Origin: Stanieria cyanosphaera PCC 7437
Lineage (GTDB): Bacteria > Cyanobacteriota > Cyanobacteriia > Cyanobacteriales > Xenococcaceae
Length of the DNA stretch: 64,000 bases
Direction of reading: 5' to 3'
Assembly (NCBI RefSeq): GCF_000317575.1
Contig: NC_019748.1
Coordinates: 2,124,001 to 2,188,000 of the forward strand
Shown: positions 53,922 to 63,268 of the stretch, piece by piece
Layout: each line of letters opens with the position of its first letter
Position numbering within the stretch: the stretch's first letter is position 1
Program-made: the position numbers and the translations under genes
The notes under the pieces: model-generated
Told to the model about the DNA's origin: nothing
Database searches by the model: none
What the model saw: the letters and a program-made list of their open reading frames with translations, nothing else

Positions 53922-54791
53922 GTGTTTGAGATTACTCAGAAACAAGAACAGTATCAAACCTATGTAATGACTGATGTACAAGCTCAGTCTCAAATTGAAG
54001 TAGTTCCAGAAAGAGGCGCAATTATTACCCGTTGGCGTGTTAAGGAAGAAGAAATTCTTTATTTAGATCAAGAAAGATTTACTCATCCTGAGCTTAGTAT
54101 TCGTGGTGGGATTCCCATTCTGTTTCCTATTTGTGGAAATTTACCCAATAATAGCTACACTTATCAAAATCAAACCTATCAACTCAAACAACATGGTTTT
54201 GCGAGAGATTTGCCTTGGAAGGTAATTGAGACTAACGATCATGATTGTGCCAGTATGACGTTAGCTTTACAAAGCGATGAGCAAACGTTGATGGTTTATC
54301 CATTTGAGTTTGAAATTACATTCACTTATCAACTCAAAAGAAATAGTTTAAGAATTTTACAAACCTATCATAATCAATCGGAAGCAATCATGCCTTTTGC
54401 GACTGGTTTACATCCTTATTTCCAAGTAGAAGCTAAAAATCAATTACAATTTGAAATTCCTGCTACTTTTTATCAAGACCAAGTTAGCAAAGAAACCTAT
54501 CCTTTTAAAGGGAAATTTGATTTTACCCAAGCAGAAATAGATGTTGCTTTTACTCAAATCGACAAACATCATACAGCGATCGCGGATTTAAACAAAAATC
54601 ATAAAATCAGTATTAATTACTCCGATTGTTATTCCACTTTGGTATTTTGGACAATCAAAGGTAAAGATTATGTTTGTTTAGAACCTTGGACTGCGCCTCG
54701 CAATGCTCTCAATACCCAAGAAAAATTAATTTGTCTCGAACCAGGAAATACTTTTGACTCTGTTGTAGAAATCAATTTAAGCTATTTTTGA
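53922..54791 (+). CDS. Aldose 1-epimerase-like protein
   Basis: This 289-residue protein of the galactose mutarotase superfamily starts at a GTG (53922). It shows the beta-sandwich pattern of the family: RGGIPILFPICGNLPNNSY and HGFARDLPWKVIE, with a candidate catalytic histidine in FATGLHPYFQVE. The acid candidate is a glutamate in the LEPGN end block. Such enzymes interconvert alpha and beta anomers of hexoses or hexose phosphates; the substrate is not certain. It is 43 bases downstream of cofG on the same strand. Confidence 0.82.
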   Translation: MFEITQKQEQYQTYVMTDVQAQSQIEVVPERGAIITRWRVKEEEILYLDQERFTHPELSIRGGIPILFPICGNLPNNSYTYQNQTYQLKQHGFARDLPWKVIETNDHDCASMTLALQSDEQTLMVYPFEFEITFTYQLKRNSLRILQTYHNQSEAIMPFATGLHPYFQVEAKNQLQFEIPATFYQDQVSKETYPFKGKFDFTQAEIDVAFTQIDKHHTAIADLNKNHKISINYSDCYSTLVFWTIKGKDYVCLEPWTAPRNALNTQEKLICLEPGNTFDSVVEINLSYF

Positions 54792-54863
54792 TTTTTTACT
54801 TGTGTTTGTCAAAAATCTCTGTTATATTGATAAACCGTGTGAACAAAAAGAAAATTTGTTCTT

Positions 54864-54935
54864 GGGTCGCTAGCTCAGCGGTAGAGCACTCGGCTTTTAA
54901 CCGATTGGTCCTGGGTTCAAATCCCAGGCGACCCA
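54864..54935 (+). tRNA. tRNA-Lys (anticodon UUU)
   Basis: This is a 72-base cloverleaf. The acceptor stem is GGGTCGC/GCGACCC with discriminator A. The anticodon stem is CTCGG/CCGAT (four pairs plus a C/T mismatch at its outer end) around CTTTTAA (anticodon TTT), and the T arm is CTGGG/CCCAG with TTCAAAT. No CCA is encoded. It is similar to the Lys-CUU gene at 46500. Confidence 0.94.
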
Positions 54936-55090
54936 TTTTATGTATTATGTTATGCGCCTGACCTTGAACCCACAACTAACCAATTTACATCCTCATCTCC
55001 CCTAAAAATACCCTTAAAAAAATGGAACTAAAAGATGATTAAAAACTCTTTTAAATCCCATTAATCATAGTTATTAAAATTAATTAAATT

Positions 55091-55636
55091 TTAGTTTTGT
55101 TTAATTAAAGCCAAATCAATAAATTGCTCTTCAGATTGAGTAATTTTTGCTTTAATATTAGGACCAAAAAACTTTTCAATTTTTTCTTGTTTATTTTGCC
55201 ATTGTTCTAAAGAAATAAACGGCGAAGCGAATTCTAATATTAAAGTATAAGCCCCATCAGTAGCAGTTTCTCGTAATCCAATTAATTCTGGTCTTTCTTC
55301 ATCAGTTGGACTTAAACCAATTTTTTCTAAAGATTCGTCCAAATGAGCTTCTTGTCCATAACGAAAACGAGTTACATCTTGTCGCAACTGATTTTGAGTG
55401 GAAGTTGCTTGCTGTTCCCTTAGTGAAATAATTTCTGGAGAAGTAGGAACACTATAGGGTGTGGGTTTTAATTCGGCAGCTTTGAGAGCAAGACCGCCTA
55501 ATAAAATAGGAACACCATAAAACAACCCAGCTAAATTTAAAGTAGCATTCCCAGTGGCATAAGCAATAAAACCAATTACAGTCAAAATACTGCCTACAGT
55601 TAAACCAAGAGAACCCAAAGATATCTTACGGAACAT
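55091..55636 (-). CDS. DUF2854 family membrane protein
   Basis: This 181-residue protein starts with two hydrophobic segments (about 8-28, LGSLGLTVGSILTVIGFIAY, and 35-54, LAGLFYGVPILLGGLALK). A soluble helical domain follows (RFGQEAHL-like RFRYGQEAHLDESLEKIGLS, then GAYTLILEFASPFISLEQW). This layout fits DUF2854, a family shared by cyanobacteria and plant chloroplasts with no settled function. It stands alone. Confidence 0.8.
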   Translation of the reverse strand: MFRKISLGSLGLTVGSILTVIGFIAYATGNATLNLAGLFYGVPILLGGLALKAAELKPTPYSVPTSPEIISLREQQATSTQNQLRQDVTRFRYGQEAHLDESLEKIGLSPTDEERPELIGLRETATDGAYTLILEFASPFISLEQWQNKQEKIEKFFGPNIKAKITQSEEQFIDLALIKQN

Positions 55637-55711
55637 TAGAATTGTACTTAATTACCTATTTTAGTCAATATTGTTTATTCTAGAGCTAGAAAAAGCTTTA
55701 TCAGCAAACCT

Positions 55712-55900
55712 ATGGATCAATCTACTTTAAAAGCACGAATCATTCAAATCGAAAGCAAAAGAGAAGTATTACTCAAGCTGTTAGAACAACCTAATTTAGG
55801 AACAATTCGAGTTGACGTTAATCAAGCTTTAGAAGAGCTAGATGAGTTAATTTTTGAATTTAGAGAGATTTTTCCCGAAAATAAGCCTGAATTTAGCTAA
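55712..55900 (+). CDS. Small conserved helical protein, 62 residues
   Basis: This 62-residue protein is almost entirely helical and acidic (MDQSTLKARIIQIESKREVL, then LEELDELIFEFREIFPENKP). It looks like a short coiled-coil partner protein of a type seen in many cyanobacteria. I assign no function. It is divergent from the DUF2854 gene with 75 bases between. Confidence 0.6.
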   Translation: MDQSTLKARIIQIESKREVLLKLLEQPNLGTIRVDVNQALEELDELIFEFREIFPENKPEFS

Positions 55901-55964
55901 TTTTCTTCTGTAATAGTTGTTAAGGTGGGTAAAATCACCCACCAATACTTATCAAAAAATAGCT

Positions 55965-56420
55965 CTAAAAATCAGAATTATCAGCAAAAATTGTTTGGGT
56001 TTTCCTGTTTACTTGCCAATCTTGATTTTCGCCACCAATAATTAATTTATTGATTTTGACGTATTCTTTACTAAGTTGATAAAGAGCATTGATTAAAATA
56101 TCGATCGCAATTAAATCACTAGTACCTAAATCGAACCAGCAACGTCCCCAAGTACCTAAATATTCAAATTCACTCATATTGTGCATTGGCGACATCAGCA
56201 TATTTTCTGCTTCTTCATTGTTATATTCCATGTAGCTGATTTCTATGCCAGTATCTTGTACTTGAAGATTTTCCGCATTAAAACCACCTAGTTTACCTAA
56301 ATAAAACCAAGAGTTAAACAATTCTTCTATATATTGTTGCTCCATCATTGAGGGAGCAGTTTCAAATTCTAACCAAATCCACAAATCGAAGGGATTAAAT
56401 TCACGAAACTGTACTTCCAT
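55965..56420 (-). CDS. DUF3531 family protein
   Basis: From the ATG at 56420 the product has 151 residues starting MEVQFREFNPFDLWIWLEFE. The family blocks LFNSWFYLGKLGGFNAENL, ISYMEYNNEEAENML and YLGTWGRCWFDLGTSDLIA identify DUF3531, which occurs in cyanobacteria and chloroplasts. The fold and function are unknown. The frame is open another eight codons (to 56444) but the family start is the later ATG. Confidence 0.8.
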   Translation of the reverse strand: MEVQFREFNPFDLWIWLEFETAPSMMEQQYIEELFNSWFYLGKLGGFNAENLQVQDTGIEISYMEYNNEEAENMLMSPMHNMSEFEYLGTWGRCWFDLGTSDLIAIDILINALYQLSKEYVKINKLIIGGENQDWQVNRKTQTIFADNSDF

Positions 56421-56456
56421 GTAGTTGTGTGAACAAGAGGACAATAGTTTTTTATT

Positions 56457-56841
56457 TTAATCTGGATTAATCGCTGAATAAATAGCTGAATAATCAGCTT
56501 CAGCTAAACCCATTTCCATCGCGTGTTGAATAATTTGTCTTATTCCTACCAAACCATCGGTATTTAGACCCAAATTGTGCGCCTGAGTTAAAAATAAATC
56601 GGTATCTTTCAATAAATGTTTAGTAGGAAAATTAGGATTATGATAATTGCGACATTAAAATAAGACAATCACAAGCTGCAATAGCTGCTTCTGGAGAGTT
56701 AACAATAGTTGCACCAGCTTGTTGGAGAGATTCTAGTTTAGAAGGATTACGATTATAAGCTATGACAGAAAGGTTAGCCTCTAACAAACGAAAAGCCATT
56801 GGCTGACCCATTAAACCTGTTCCTAATATACCTATTTTCAC
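56457..56841 (-). pseudogene. Beta-hydroxyacid dehydrogenase (6PGDH family) with internal deletion
   Basis: The first 65 residues are a normal Rossmann start (MKIGILGTGLMGQPMAFRLL, then VIAYNRNPSKLESLQQAGA) that breaks off at CDCLILMS. A few bases later, in another frame, the sequence continues YHNPNFPTKHLLKDTDLF, then LNTDGLVGIRQIIQHAMEMG and YSAIYSAINPD, the normal C-terminal end of the same family. About 150-170 residues in the middle, including the catalytic lysine, are missing. The junction is near 56635-56645. The gene is a clear internal-deletion relic, as the short first frame alone cannot be active. Confidence 0.75.
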
Positions 56842-56952
56842 AACTTAATAACGCGATCGCAATATATTTTTTAGCTTAACTTTAGCTTATTTTTCTAGTA
56901 AATCGCTGAAAATCCCGAAATATTGTCAAAAAAATGATCTCAGTCAATCGAA

Positions 56953-57180
56953 CTAATTCATTTTTTCCATAAACCAAGGATTTAAACGAATAAAAATCAA
57001 AGGAATTGTGGCTACAATCATTTTCAGCAGCCAAGGTGAACAAATCAAAGTAATCACAAAAAACAAGAGTGCAGTAGAATTCATAGCTACTTTAAATACA
57101 TCATCTTGAATTTTATAACTGATATAAATTGCTCCGGTGGCAATTCCTAAACTAACTAGAGACAGCGCAAGCATATTCAA
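56953..57180 (-). CDS. Small membrane protein, 75 residues
   Basis: This 75-residue protein has two or three hydrophobic segments (LALSLVSLGIATGAIYIS; ALLFFVITLICSPWLLKMIV; TIPLIFIRL) and ends PWFMEKMN. It looks intact, but I recognise no family. The short size leaves some chance that it is not a gene. It follows the deleted dehydrogenase on the same strand at a distance of over 100 bases. Confidence 0.55.
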   Translation of the reverse strand: MNMLALSLVSLGIATGAIYISYKIQDDVFKVAMNSTALLFFVITLICSPWLLKMIVATIPLIFIRLNPWFMEKMN

Positions 57181-57554
57181 TTTACCTTTTTATAAGCGAT
57201 GAATTAATTTCCTTCTGTGGATTTTACTGAGTTGTATCTCGCCACGAGCTTTCTGTTGAGAGATTATGGTGAGATAAACCACTGCTGAATACTAAACCCT
57301 GTTTATAATACCCAGTTTATTTTTTTCCAAATAGATTGGTTTAGCTTATAGGTTTTATTATTTTAGATGGGTTTTAATCACAGAATTTGGCATAAGACAG
57401 TATTAACATATAATAACCAAATATATCAGTGTCAAGCCTCAATCAAAATTAAATAGCTAAAAATACCAAAAAAGAGCTAGTTTGAAACCTAGATCAAGAT
57501 TAAAAAACCCATCTGTCTCAGATTTATTTATCTATCCCTATTTTTACTAAGCAA
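57181..57554. other. AT-rich gap before the cohesin/DUF5648 gene end
   Basis: I see no gene, repeat or clear hairpin here. Confidence 0.35.
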
Positions 57555-58556
57555 CTACATAGATGAATCAGGGATATATTCGTAAGCATAAAAAGCAACT
57601 CCACCAATTCCTTCCTGACGGTATTGAGGTAAATTGTCGATCACAAAATCCTTTTCTACTGCTGAGGGTGTAAAAAAATGAACATCTAGATTGGTATTGT
57701 AAAAGCGATAAATAGGAATTGTGCCATCGGTAGGATTATTATAGGCATAATAAGCTGTATTTTCAAACCGATATATTGCACCAAGTTCGTTTTGAATAAA
57801 GTCTTTCTCTGCTTCTGATGAGGTATAAAGATGAACGCCAGTGTTGTTGTTATAAAAACGATAAACTGATTTAGCACCTGTTAAAGGATCTGCGCCTGCA
57901 CTTGGTTCGGCTGCTGAAGTGTAAGAAGCTCCTTCAAATCGATACTGAGGTAGTTCATCAAGAACAAATTGTTTTTCTACTTCTGAAGTAGTGTAAAAAT
58001 GAACTCCTAAATTGGTGTTATAAAAGCGATAAACTGCAGAACCTTTAGATCTGGTAATTTTGCCATCATCCAAATCGCTATCACCTAAATTTATTTCTTG
58101 GTTATTAATACCTAATTTGGCTGTTTTTAAATCAATGATGCTACTTGAGTTAGCTACAGCATTAGAACTAATTGTAAAATCAATGGTTAAGATATTACCT
58201 GAACCTTTGGTTGGCACAGCACCAGGATTAATCAAACTAATGGTAACTTCGCCTGTGCCATCATTAACATTAACAATAGGATTAGGTAATTCTGTATTAG
58301 GATTAGTTCCTTCGCCACTAATTAATTTCCAATTGGCTGCAATTCCTGTTCTTTTTACTGCCTCATTATTATCTGTGTTGGGATTAGGATCGATAAGATC
58401 TAATAGGTTAGTATCATAATTTAAAGTAAGAGTTAAAGATTGTAGTCCTGTAACATCATTAATTGAAATGGGAACAGTAACTAGCTCTCCTAAACCACCT
58501 ATTAATGTATCGCTAATACTTAGTTGCAAGTTATTTGTATTGGCAGGGGTGTTCAT
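57555..58556 (-). CDS. Cohesin-like domain plus DUF5648 repeats, probably secreted
   Basis: This 333-residue protein has no signal peptide. Residues 8-165 look like a cohesin-type beta sandwich (LVTVPISINDVTGLQSLTLT, then NYDTNLLDLID and GEVTISLINPGAVP). The remainder (172-325) holds three DUF5648 repeats of about 45-50 residues, each starting VYRFYN or IYRFYN and containing VHFYT, VHLYT or VHFFT. DUF5648 repeats form beta-propeller-like or prism folds often found with secreted enzymes. The lack of a signal and the surface-type domains suggest type I secretion, possibly by an exporter like the one at 42879. That link is inference. Confidence 0.75.
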   Translation of the reverse strand: MNTPANTNNLQLSISDTLIGGLGELVTVPISINDVTGLQSLTLTLNYDTNLLDLIDPNPNTDNNEAVKRTGIAANWKLISGEGTNPNTELPNPIVNVNDGTGEVTISLINPGAVPTKGSGNILTIDFTISSNAVANSSSIIDLKTAKLGINNQEINLGDSDLDDGKITRSKGSAVYRFYNTNLGVHFYTTSEVEKQFVLDELPQYRFEGASYTSAAEPSAGADPLTGAKSVYRFYNNNTGVHLYTSSEAEKDFIQNELGAIYRFENTAYYAYNNPTDGTIPIYRFYNTNLDVHFFTPSAVEKDFVIDNLPQYRQEGIGGVAFYAYEYIPDSSM

Positions 58557-59163
58557 TTCGTCTTTCCTATAAATTTAATCAATTTAAATGTTTGGCAAAA
58601 TAGAATTAATTAACTAAGTTTTTGTGCCTAAAAGCAAAAGATTTTCCAAGTTAAATTTCCTTGCATACTATTTTCTTAATCGATTCTAATCTTAAATAAA
58701 AAAAATTTTATATTTAGAGGGAATGATGAATTACTGGTCTTGCTTTGTTTGTGTATTTTTGACTAAACACTAAATCTAATTTAAATGAATGTTAAGTGGC
58801 TTAGTTAAAAATTGAGTAATAAATTTCTTGATTTTTATAAAAAATTGATAAACATCAGAAAAACTTGTAGATACTTTCTCTTGAGAAAATATTTAGCACT
58901 ATTGATGAATGGGTTTTATTAAACTTTGACAACTGTGTTAAGTCTTTTTACTGAGACAATCATGAATTGGCTACTAAACTTCTTTGCCTGATTGTTCGTA
59001 ACAATCAGAAAATTAAAAAAAACTCTGCTAAACAAGTTAGAAAAAACTAAAAGCTAACAAAGGCTAGAGATAGCGTAAATTAAACTTACAGGAGGAAGAA
59101 ACTTCAGTGTTATTAGCAAAAGCTTCTTCCAGTTTGTAAACCTCGCGCTTAAATTAATAGATT
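58557..59163. other. Gap between the cohesin-like gene and pgi
   Basis: These 607 bases are AT-rich and contain no gene that I can support. The pgi promoter and leader must lie in the right half. An AGGAGGAAG at about 59090-59098 is too far upstream to serve the pgi start. Confidence 0.4.
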
Positions 59164-60756
59164 ATGAATACTGCTGAACTTTGGCAACGCTATCAAGACT
59201 GGCTTTACTATGACGAAAAATTAGGATTTTACCTTGATGTCAGCCGCATGAGCTTTGATGATGCTTTTGTTGAAACCATGAAGCCAAAGTTTGACAAAGC
59301 ATTTAAAGATATTACCGCAATTGAAGCAGGAGCGATCGCAAATCCTGATGAAGAAAGAATGGTTGGTCACTATTGGTTGCGTGACCCCGATTTAGCTCCT
59401 ACTGATGAATTAAAACAAGATATTATTGATACCAAACAAAGCATTATTGATTTCGCTCACAAGATACACAGTGGCGAAATTGCTCCTCCTAGTGGCGGTA
59501 AATTTACTCAGATTTTGTCGATTGGAATTGGTGGTTCTGCTTTGGGGCCTCAGTTTGTTGCTCAAGCTTTAGCAACTTTGGATGCACCCCTCAAAATCTA
59601 TTTTATTGATAATAGCGATCCCGAAGGAATAGATCAGATTTTAGCAACTATTAGCGATCGCTTGGATACTACCTTAGTTTCTGTGATTTCTAAATCAGGA
59701 GGAACACCAGAAACCCGTAATGGGATGTTGGAAGTCAAACAAGTTTATGAAGACCGAAATTTGAATTTTGCTGACCACGCTTTCGCGATTACAGGTAAAG
59801 GTTCTCAGCTAGAAAATCAAGCCAAGTCAGAAGGTTGGTTAGCTACTTTTCCGATGCGAGATTGGGTAGGAGGACGCACTTCAGAATTATCTGCCGTTGG
59901 TTTAGTTGCTGCTGCACTCCAAGGAATTAATATTCAGGCGATGTTGGATGGTGCTAAAGCAATGGACGCTTTAACGAGAAAACCTGACCTGAAAAATAAC
60001 CCCGCAGCTTTACTTGCCTTGTCTTGGTACTTTGCTGGTAATGGCAAAGGAGAAAAAGATATGGTAATCCTTCCCTACAAAGATAGTTTGTTGCTCTTTA
60101 GTCGTTATTTGCAGCAGCTAATTATGGAATCGTTAGGAAAAGAAAAGGATTTGGATGGCAACATCGTTAATCAGGGTATTGCCGTTTATGGCAACAAAGG
60201 TTCAACGGATCAACACGCTTATGTTCAACAACTGAGAGAAGGAGTTAACAATTTTTTCTTGACTTTTATTGAAGTGTTAAAAGACAGAAATGCCCCATCA
60301 GTAGAAATAGAACCAGGTATTACTTCAGGAGACTATTTAATTGGTTTCTTACTGGGAACTCGTCAAGCATTATACGAAAAACAACGAGATTCAATTACAA
60401 TCACGATTCCAGATGTCAACGAAACTACTGTTGGTGCTTTAATTGCCCTCTACGAACGAGCAGTTAGTTTGTATGCTTCTTTAATCAATATCAATGCTTA
60501 TCATCAGCCTGGTGTAGAAGCTGGCAAAAAAGCAGCAGCGTCAATCTTATCATTACAAGAGCGTGTGGTCGAAGTCCTCCAAAAATCCCAGCGCGCACTT
60601 TCTTTATCAGAATTAGCAACTCAAGCTGAAGCACCAGAACAAATTGAAACCGTTTACAAAATTGTTCGTCATCTTTATGCTAATCAGCGAGGAATCATTT
60701 TGACAGGGAATCTTGGTCAACCAAGTAGTTTGAAAATTGCTTGGCAAAGCCACTAA
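59164..60756 (+). CDS. pgi: Glucose-6-phosphate isomerase
   Basis: This 530-residue enzyme interconverts glucose-6-phosphate and fructose-6-phosphate. Clear blocks are [38 protein letters not shown], and the family signature region [35 protein letters not shown] and the C-terminal lysine block [11 protein letters not shown] complete it. The length is typical of cyanobacteria. It stands alone, convergent with the DUF62 gene. Confidence 0.96.
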   Translation: MNTAELWQRYQDWLYYDEKLGFYLDVSRMSFDDAFVETMKPKFDKAFKDITAIEAGAIANPDEERMVGHYWLRDPDLAPTDELKQDIIDTKQSIIDFAHKIHSGEIAPPSGGKFTQILSIGIGGSALGPQFVAQALATLDAPLKIYFIDNSDPEGIDQILATISDRLDTTLVSVISKSGGTPETRNGMLEVKQVYEDRNLNFADHAFAITGKGSQLENQAKSEGWLATFPMRDWVGGRTSELSAVGLVAAALQGINIQAMLDGAKAMDALTRKPDLKNNPAALLALSWYFAGNGKGEKDMVILPYKDSLLLFSRYLQQLIMESLGKEKDLDGNIVNQGIAVYGNKGSTDQHAYVQQLREGVNNFFLTFIEVLKDRNAPSVEIEPGITSGDYLIGFLLGTRQALYEKQRDSITITIPDVNETTVGALIALYERAVSLYASLININAYHQPGVEAGKKAAASILSLQERVVEVLQKSQRALSLSELATQAEAPEQIETVYKIVRHLYANQRGIILTGNLGQPSSLKIAWQSH

Positions 60757-60788
60757 ATTCTATACCAATACTAATAAAGCATTAGTAA

Positions 60789-60845
60789 CTGGTGTAGGGG
60801 CAAGGCAGTGCCTTGCCCAACTGATAACTGATAACTGATAACTGA
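60789..60845. repeat. Palindromic repeat and heptamer array between pgi and the DUF62 gene
   Basis: The hairpin GGGCAAGGCA-g-TGCCTTGCCC follows GTAGG. Just behind it is the heptamer TGATAAC repeated in tandem three times plus a partial unit. The same style of repeat occurs at 9440-9592 and 30984-31181. Confidence 0.55.
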
Positions 60846-60855
60846 AATGACCCCT

Positions 60856-61656
60856 CTACAAAGATGCTGAGATGGTATAGGTAACCATTTGATTAACCTT
60901 TGGTTTCCCAAAACGTTCCCAAGCGTTACCACCACGTAAAAATAACTCCATCCAGGTAACTTTTTTGCCGTCACTAGTTTGCCAACCAGAACTACCAGGT
61001 GCAAAAGCTAAAGTTCCTTCTGGGACTCTAAAACTTCCATCAGAATAAATGGCATCGCTGACTACATCACCTACTCGAACTATCACTTTAGCGGAGAGAG
61101 GTAGATTAAGACTACTTGCTGGTATGGTAGTTTTGATATTGCCATAGCCATCAATCCACACTACACGATCTAAAGGTGGATCCGAAATTTGGGTTGGTAA
61201 AATTGTTTCTCCTAGCAAACTATAATCACCAAGAGCGATCGCTGCTGCTGCTTGAGGAAAAACATCACGGGAACGAAATTGAGAACCTCCTCGCGACACT
61301 TGAATAGTATTAATTTGTAAAGCTTCTTCTTTAAGGAACGAAAGAGTATAACCCGCTAAAACCCCAACTACTTGAACTTCATTTTTGAGTTTAACGTAGG
61401 TGAGTCCTTCTCCTTCATTATCAAATCTGGCTTCGGGATTATCTTGTCGAGGAGCGCAGTTATGATAAATTAGACGTTGTGGCGCACCAGGATTAAGACC
61501 GAGTTGAGCATTCCAAAATCCTGTTGCCAAGGTACTAAAAGGAGGAACGCTTAAACATTGAATTTGTGCTGAGGGCAATTTTTGATTTAAGCGTTGGGTT
61601 ACTTCAGCAAAAGCAGGATCTCCAATTCCATAATCGGCAATTAAATTAATTAACAT
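60856..61656 (-). CDS. SAM hydroxide adenosyltransferase-like protein (DUF62)
   Basis: This 266-residue protein belongs to the SAM-chlorinase/fluorinase superfamily (DUF62). The N-terminal domain begins MLINLIADYGIGDPAFAEVT and has the substrate stretch SRGGSQFRSRDVFPQAAAAI followed by ALGDYSLLG. The C-terminal beta barrel has VWIDGYGNIKTTIP. Most members hydrolyse S-adenosylmethionine to adenosine and methionine with water rather than halide. The physiological purpose is unclear. The gene converges on pgi. Confidence 0.83.
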   Translation of the reverse strand: MLINLIADYGIGDPAFAEVTQRLNQKLPSAQIQCLSVPPFSTLATGFWNAQLGLNPGAPQRLIYHNCAPRQDNPEARFDNEGEGLTYVKLKNEVQVVGVLAGYTLSFLKEEALQINTIQVSRGGSQFRSRDVFPQAAAAIALGDYSLLGETILPTQISDPPLDRVVWIDGYGNIKTTIPASSLNLPLSAKVIVRVGDVVSDAIYSDGSFRVPEGTLAFAPGSSGWQTSDGKKVTWMELFLRGGNAWERFGKPKVNQMVTYTISASL

Positions 61657-61799
61657 AAATTAAGATATAGGATTTTTTCTGAGTGTATTCTTTTACTCAG
61701 ACTAGCCAATTTGTTTGGTTACCCAATCATAATCTTTGTTTTTTTTAAGCATGAAATTTATCTATAGTTCTAGATGATTAGTTTTTACTAATAATTGAA

Positions 61800-62339
61800 T
61801 TATTGCCATTCCGTATTAAGACTACGATAATCCAATTGTTTTGCACCTGGATGACAAATGAGACAACTTTTATGAGTGACTGGTTGGGGTAAATCTACTT
61901 GGGGATGAAGAGCTTTGAAATAACGAGAGTTAGTTACATACTCTGGTTGAGGTTCACCTGGTAGTAACGGACGAGAAAATGTCTTTAAATAATTCCACAT
62001 TAACCGAAGGGAAATACGGTCTATTGACGGTAAAGTTTGTCCATAATGTTGTTGTGGTTGTTGAAGAATTTTTTGCCAAGTTTCTGTTGGTAAAACCTCA
62101 GCAGGAATAGGGGTATGGCAGCTAGCACAATTTTTTAAATATACTTCTTGCTCGATTTGAGAATTATTATTTTGTACTATGAGCAAATTTTGAGCTTGAG
62201 AAATTTTATTTCCTAAACAAATACTTCCTACAATTACTACTATTGAAAACAGAAAGAAAAATAAACGTTTTAATATTTTTTTGAGGGAATAGTTCTGAGT
62301 TAATTTAAATTTAAGCTGAGATATTTTCAACTTTGACAT
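61800..62339 (-). CDS. Diheme c-type cytochrome, membrane-anchored
   Basis: This 179-residue protein has an N-terminal hydrophobic segment (about 24-45, LFFFLFSIVVIVGSICLG) and two haem-binding motifs, CASCH and CLICH. Other marks of the diheme cytochrome group are the tryptophan stretch TETWQKILQQPQQHY and NSRYFKALHPQVDLP. It should be an electron carrier on the periplasmic or lumenal face. No cytochrome-assembly or redox partner gene is adjacent, so its partner is unknown. Confidence 0.82.
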   Translation of the reverse strand: MSKLKISQLKFKLTQNYSLKKILKRLFFFLFSIVVIVGSICLGNKISQAQNLLIVQNNNSQIEQEVYLKNCASCHTPIPAEVLPTETWQKILQQPQQHYGQTLPSIDRISLRLMWNYLKTFSRPLLPGEPQPEYVTNSRYFKALHPQVDLPQPVTHKSCLICHPGAKQLDYRSLNTEWQ

Positions 62340-62448
62340 ATAGAATTGCTATAGTTTTAAGTACCAAGACAAAATTAAATATAAAATAAATATCTTATTG
62401 CTTTCCTCTGCATTTTTTCGTTTTATAACTATGAATTAGCTTACCTAT

Positions 62449-63117
62449 TTATTTTATTGACCATGTTTCTAATTGTTCAGAACTATGCCAAAACATCCAT
62501 TCAAATTGAGATGCTCGATAAAAAGCTTGTTCCATTAATTTTAGTTCTTGAACAGAAGCTATTTTAGCCTGTTGATCTACTACTTGAATAATATAATTAA
62601 CTGAAGCTTCAAAATCAGGATCAGCATAAGTCTCAATCCATTTTTGATAGGGATTATTGTCAATTTTAGCTGTTTGATAAATATGTTTACCCACTTCGGA
62701 ATAAATCCAAAAACAAGGTAAAACAGCAGCTACTGTAACGGCAAAGCTATCCCGATAAGCAGTTGCGATTAAAAAGTTAGTATAATTCAGGCAAGTAGGA
62801 GAAGGTTCTGTCGCCAAAGCATGATCAATTGTAATACCAAATTTTGCAAAAAAGTTTTCATGTAAACTACGTTCAACAATAATAGCTTCTCTAACATTAT
62901 TAGCGAATTGTAACTGTAGATCTGGTTCTGGTGCTTTGGCGGAAATAATTGCTAATACACGAGCAAATTCACCTAGATAAATAGCATCTTGAATCATGTA
63001 ATGTTGAAAAATTTCTCTTTTTAATAAACCTGACTTAAGCTCTTGAACAAATGGCATGATTAAAATGGAATTATAAATATTATCAATCTTGTTCCAGACT
63101 TGAGCAGAAAAATTCAT
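62449..63117 (-). CDS. tenA: TenA-family thiaminase II / aminopyrimidine aminohydrolase
   Basis: This 222-residue helical protein hydrolyses thiamin-degradation products to recover the pyrimidine part of thiamin. The catalytic cysteine is C135 in VAAVLPCFWIYSEVG, the same number as in the Bacillus subtilis enzyme. The C-terminal glutamate region SQFEWMFWHSS and the aromatic-rich HYMIQDAIYLGEFARVLA complete the pocket. It is complete and stands alone. It lies 151 bases from the partial ATP-grasp gene on the same strand. Confidence 0.9.
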   Translation of the reverse strand: MNFSAQVWNKIDNIYNSILIMPFVQELKSGLLKREIFQHYMIQDAIYLGEFARVLAIISAKAPEPDLQLQFANNVREAIIVERSLHENFFAKFGITIDHALATEPSPTCLNYTNFLIATAYRDSFAVTVAAVLPCFWIYSEVGKHIYQTAKIDNNPYQKWIETYADPDFEASVNYIIQVVDQQAKIASVQELKLMEQAFYRASQFEWMFWHSSEQLETWSIK

Positions 63118-63268
63118 ATTATATTTAGCTAAAAAATGTTAGTGAAGTTGATTAAAGATTATTAATGTTGTTTCTTGGATTGATTAGATGCAGTCAAGAG
63201 CTTGGTTTTTTGTTGATAGTTTATAGTTAATTGGGGTCTCGGAAATTTTTGTTTTTTGATGTTTGATT

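Noticed and set aside
60762-60881. MITE with CTATACC/GGTATAG ends around the pgi-DUF62 junction
   Set aside because: One arm lies inside the coding end of the DUF62 gene and the match is only seven bases, so chance is likely.
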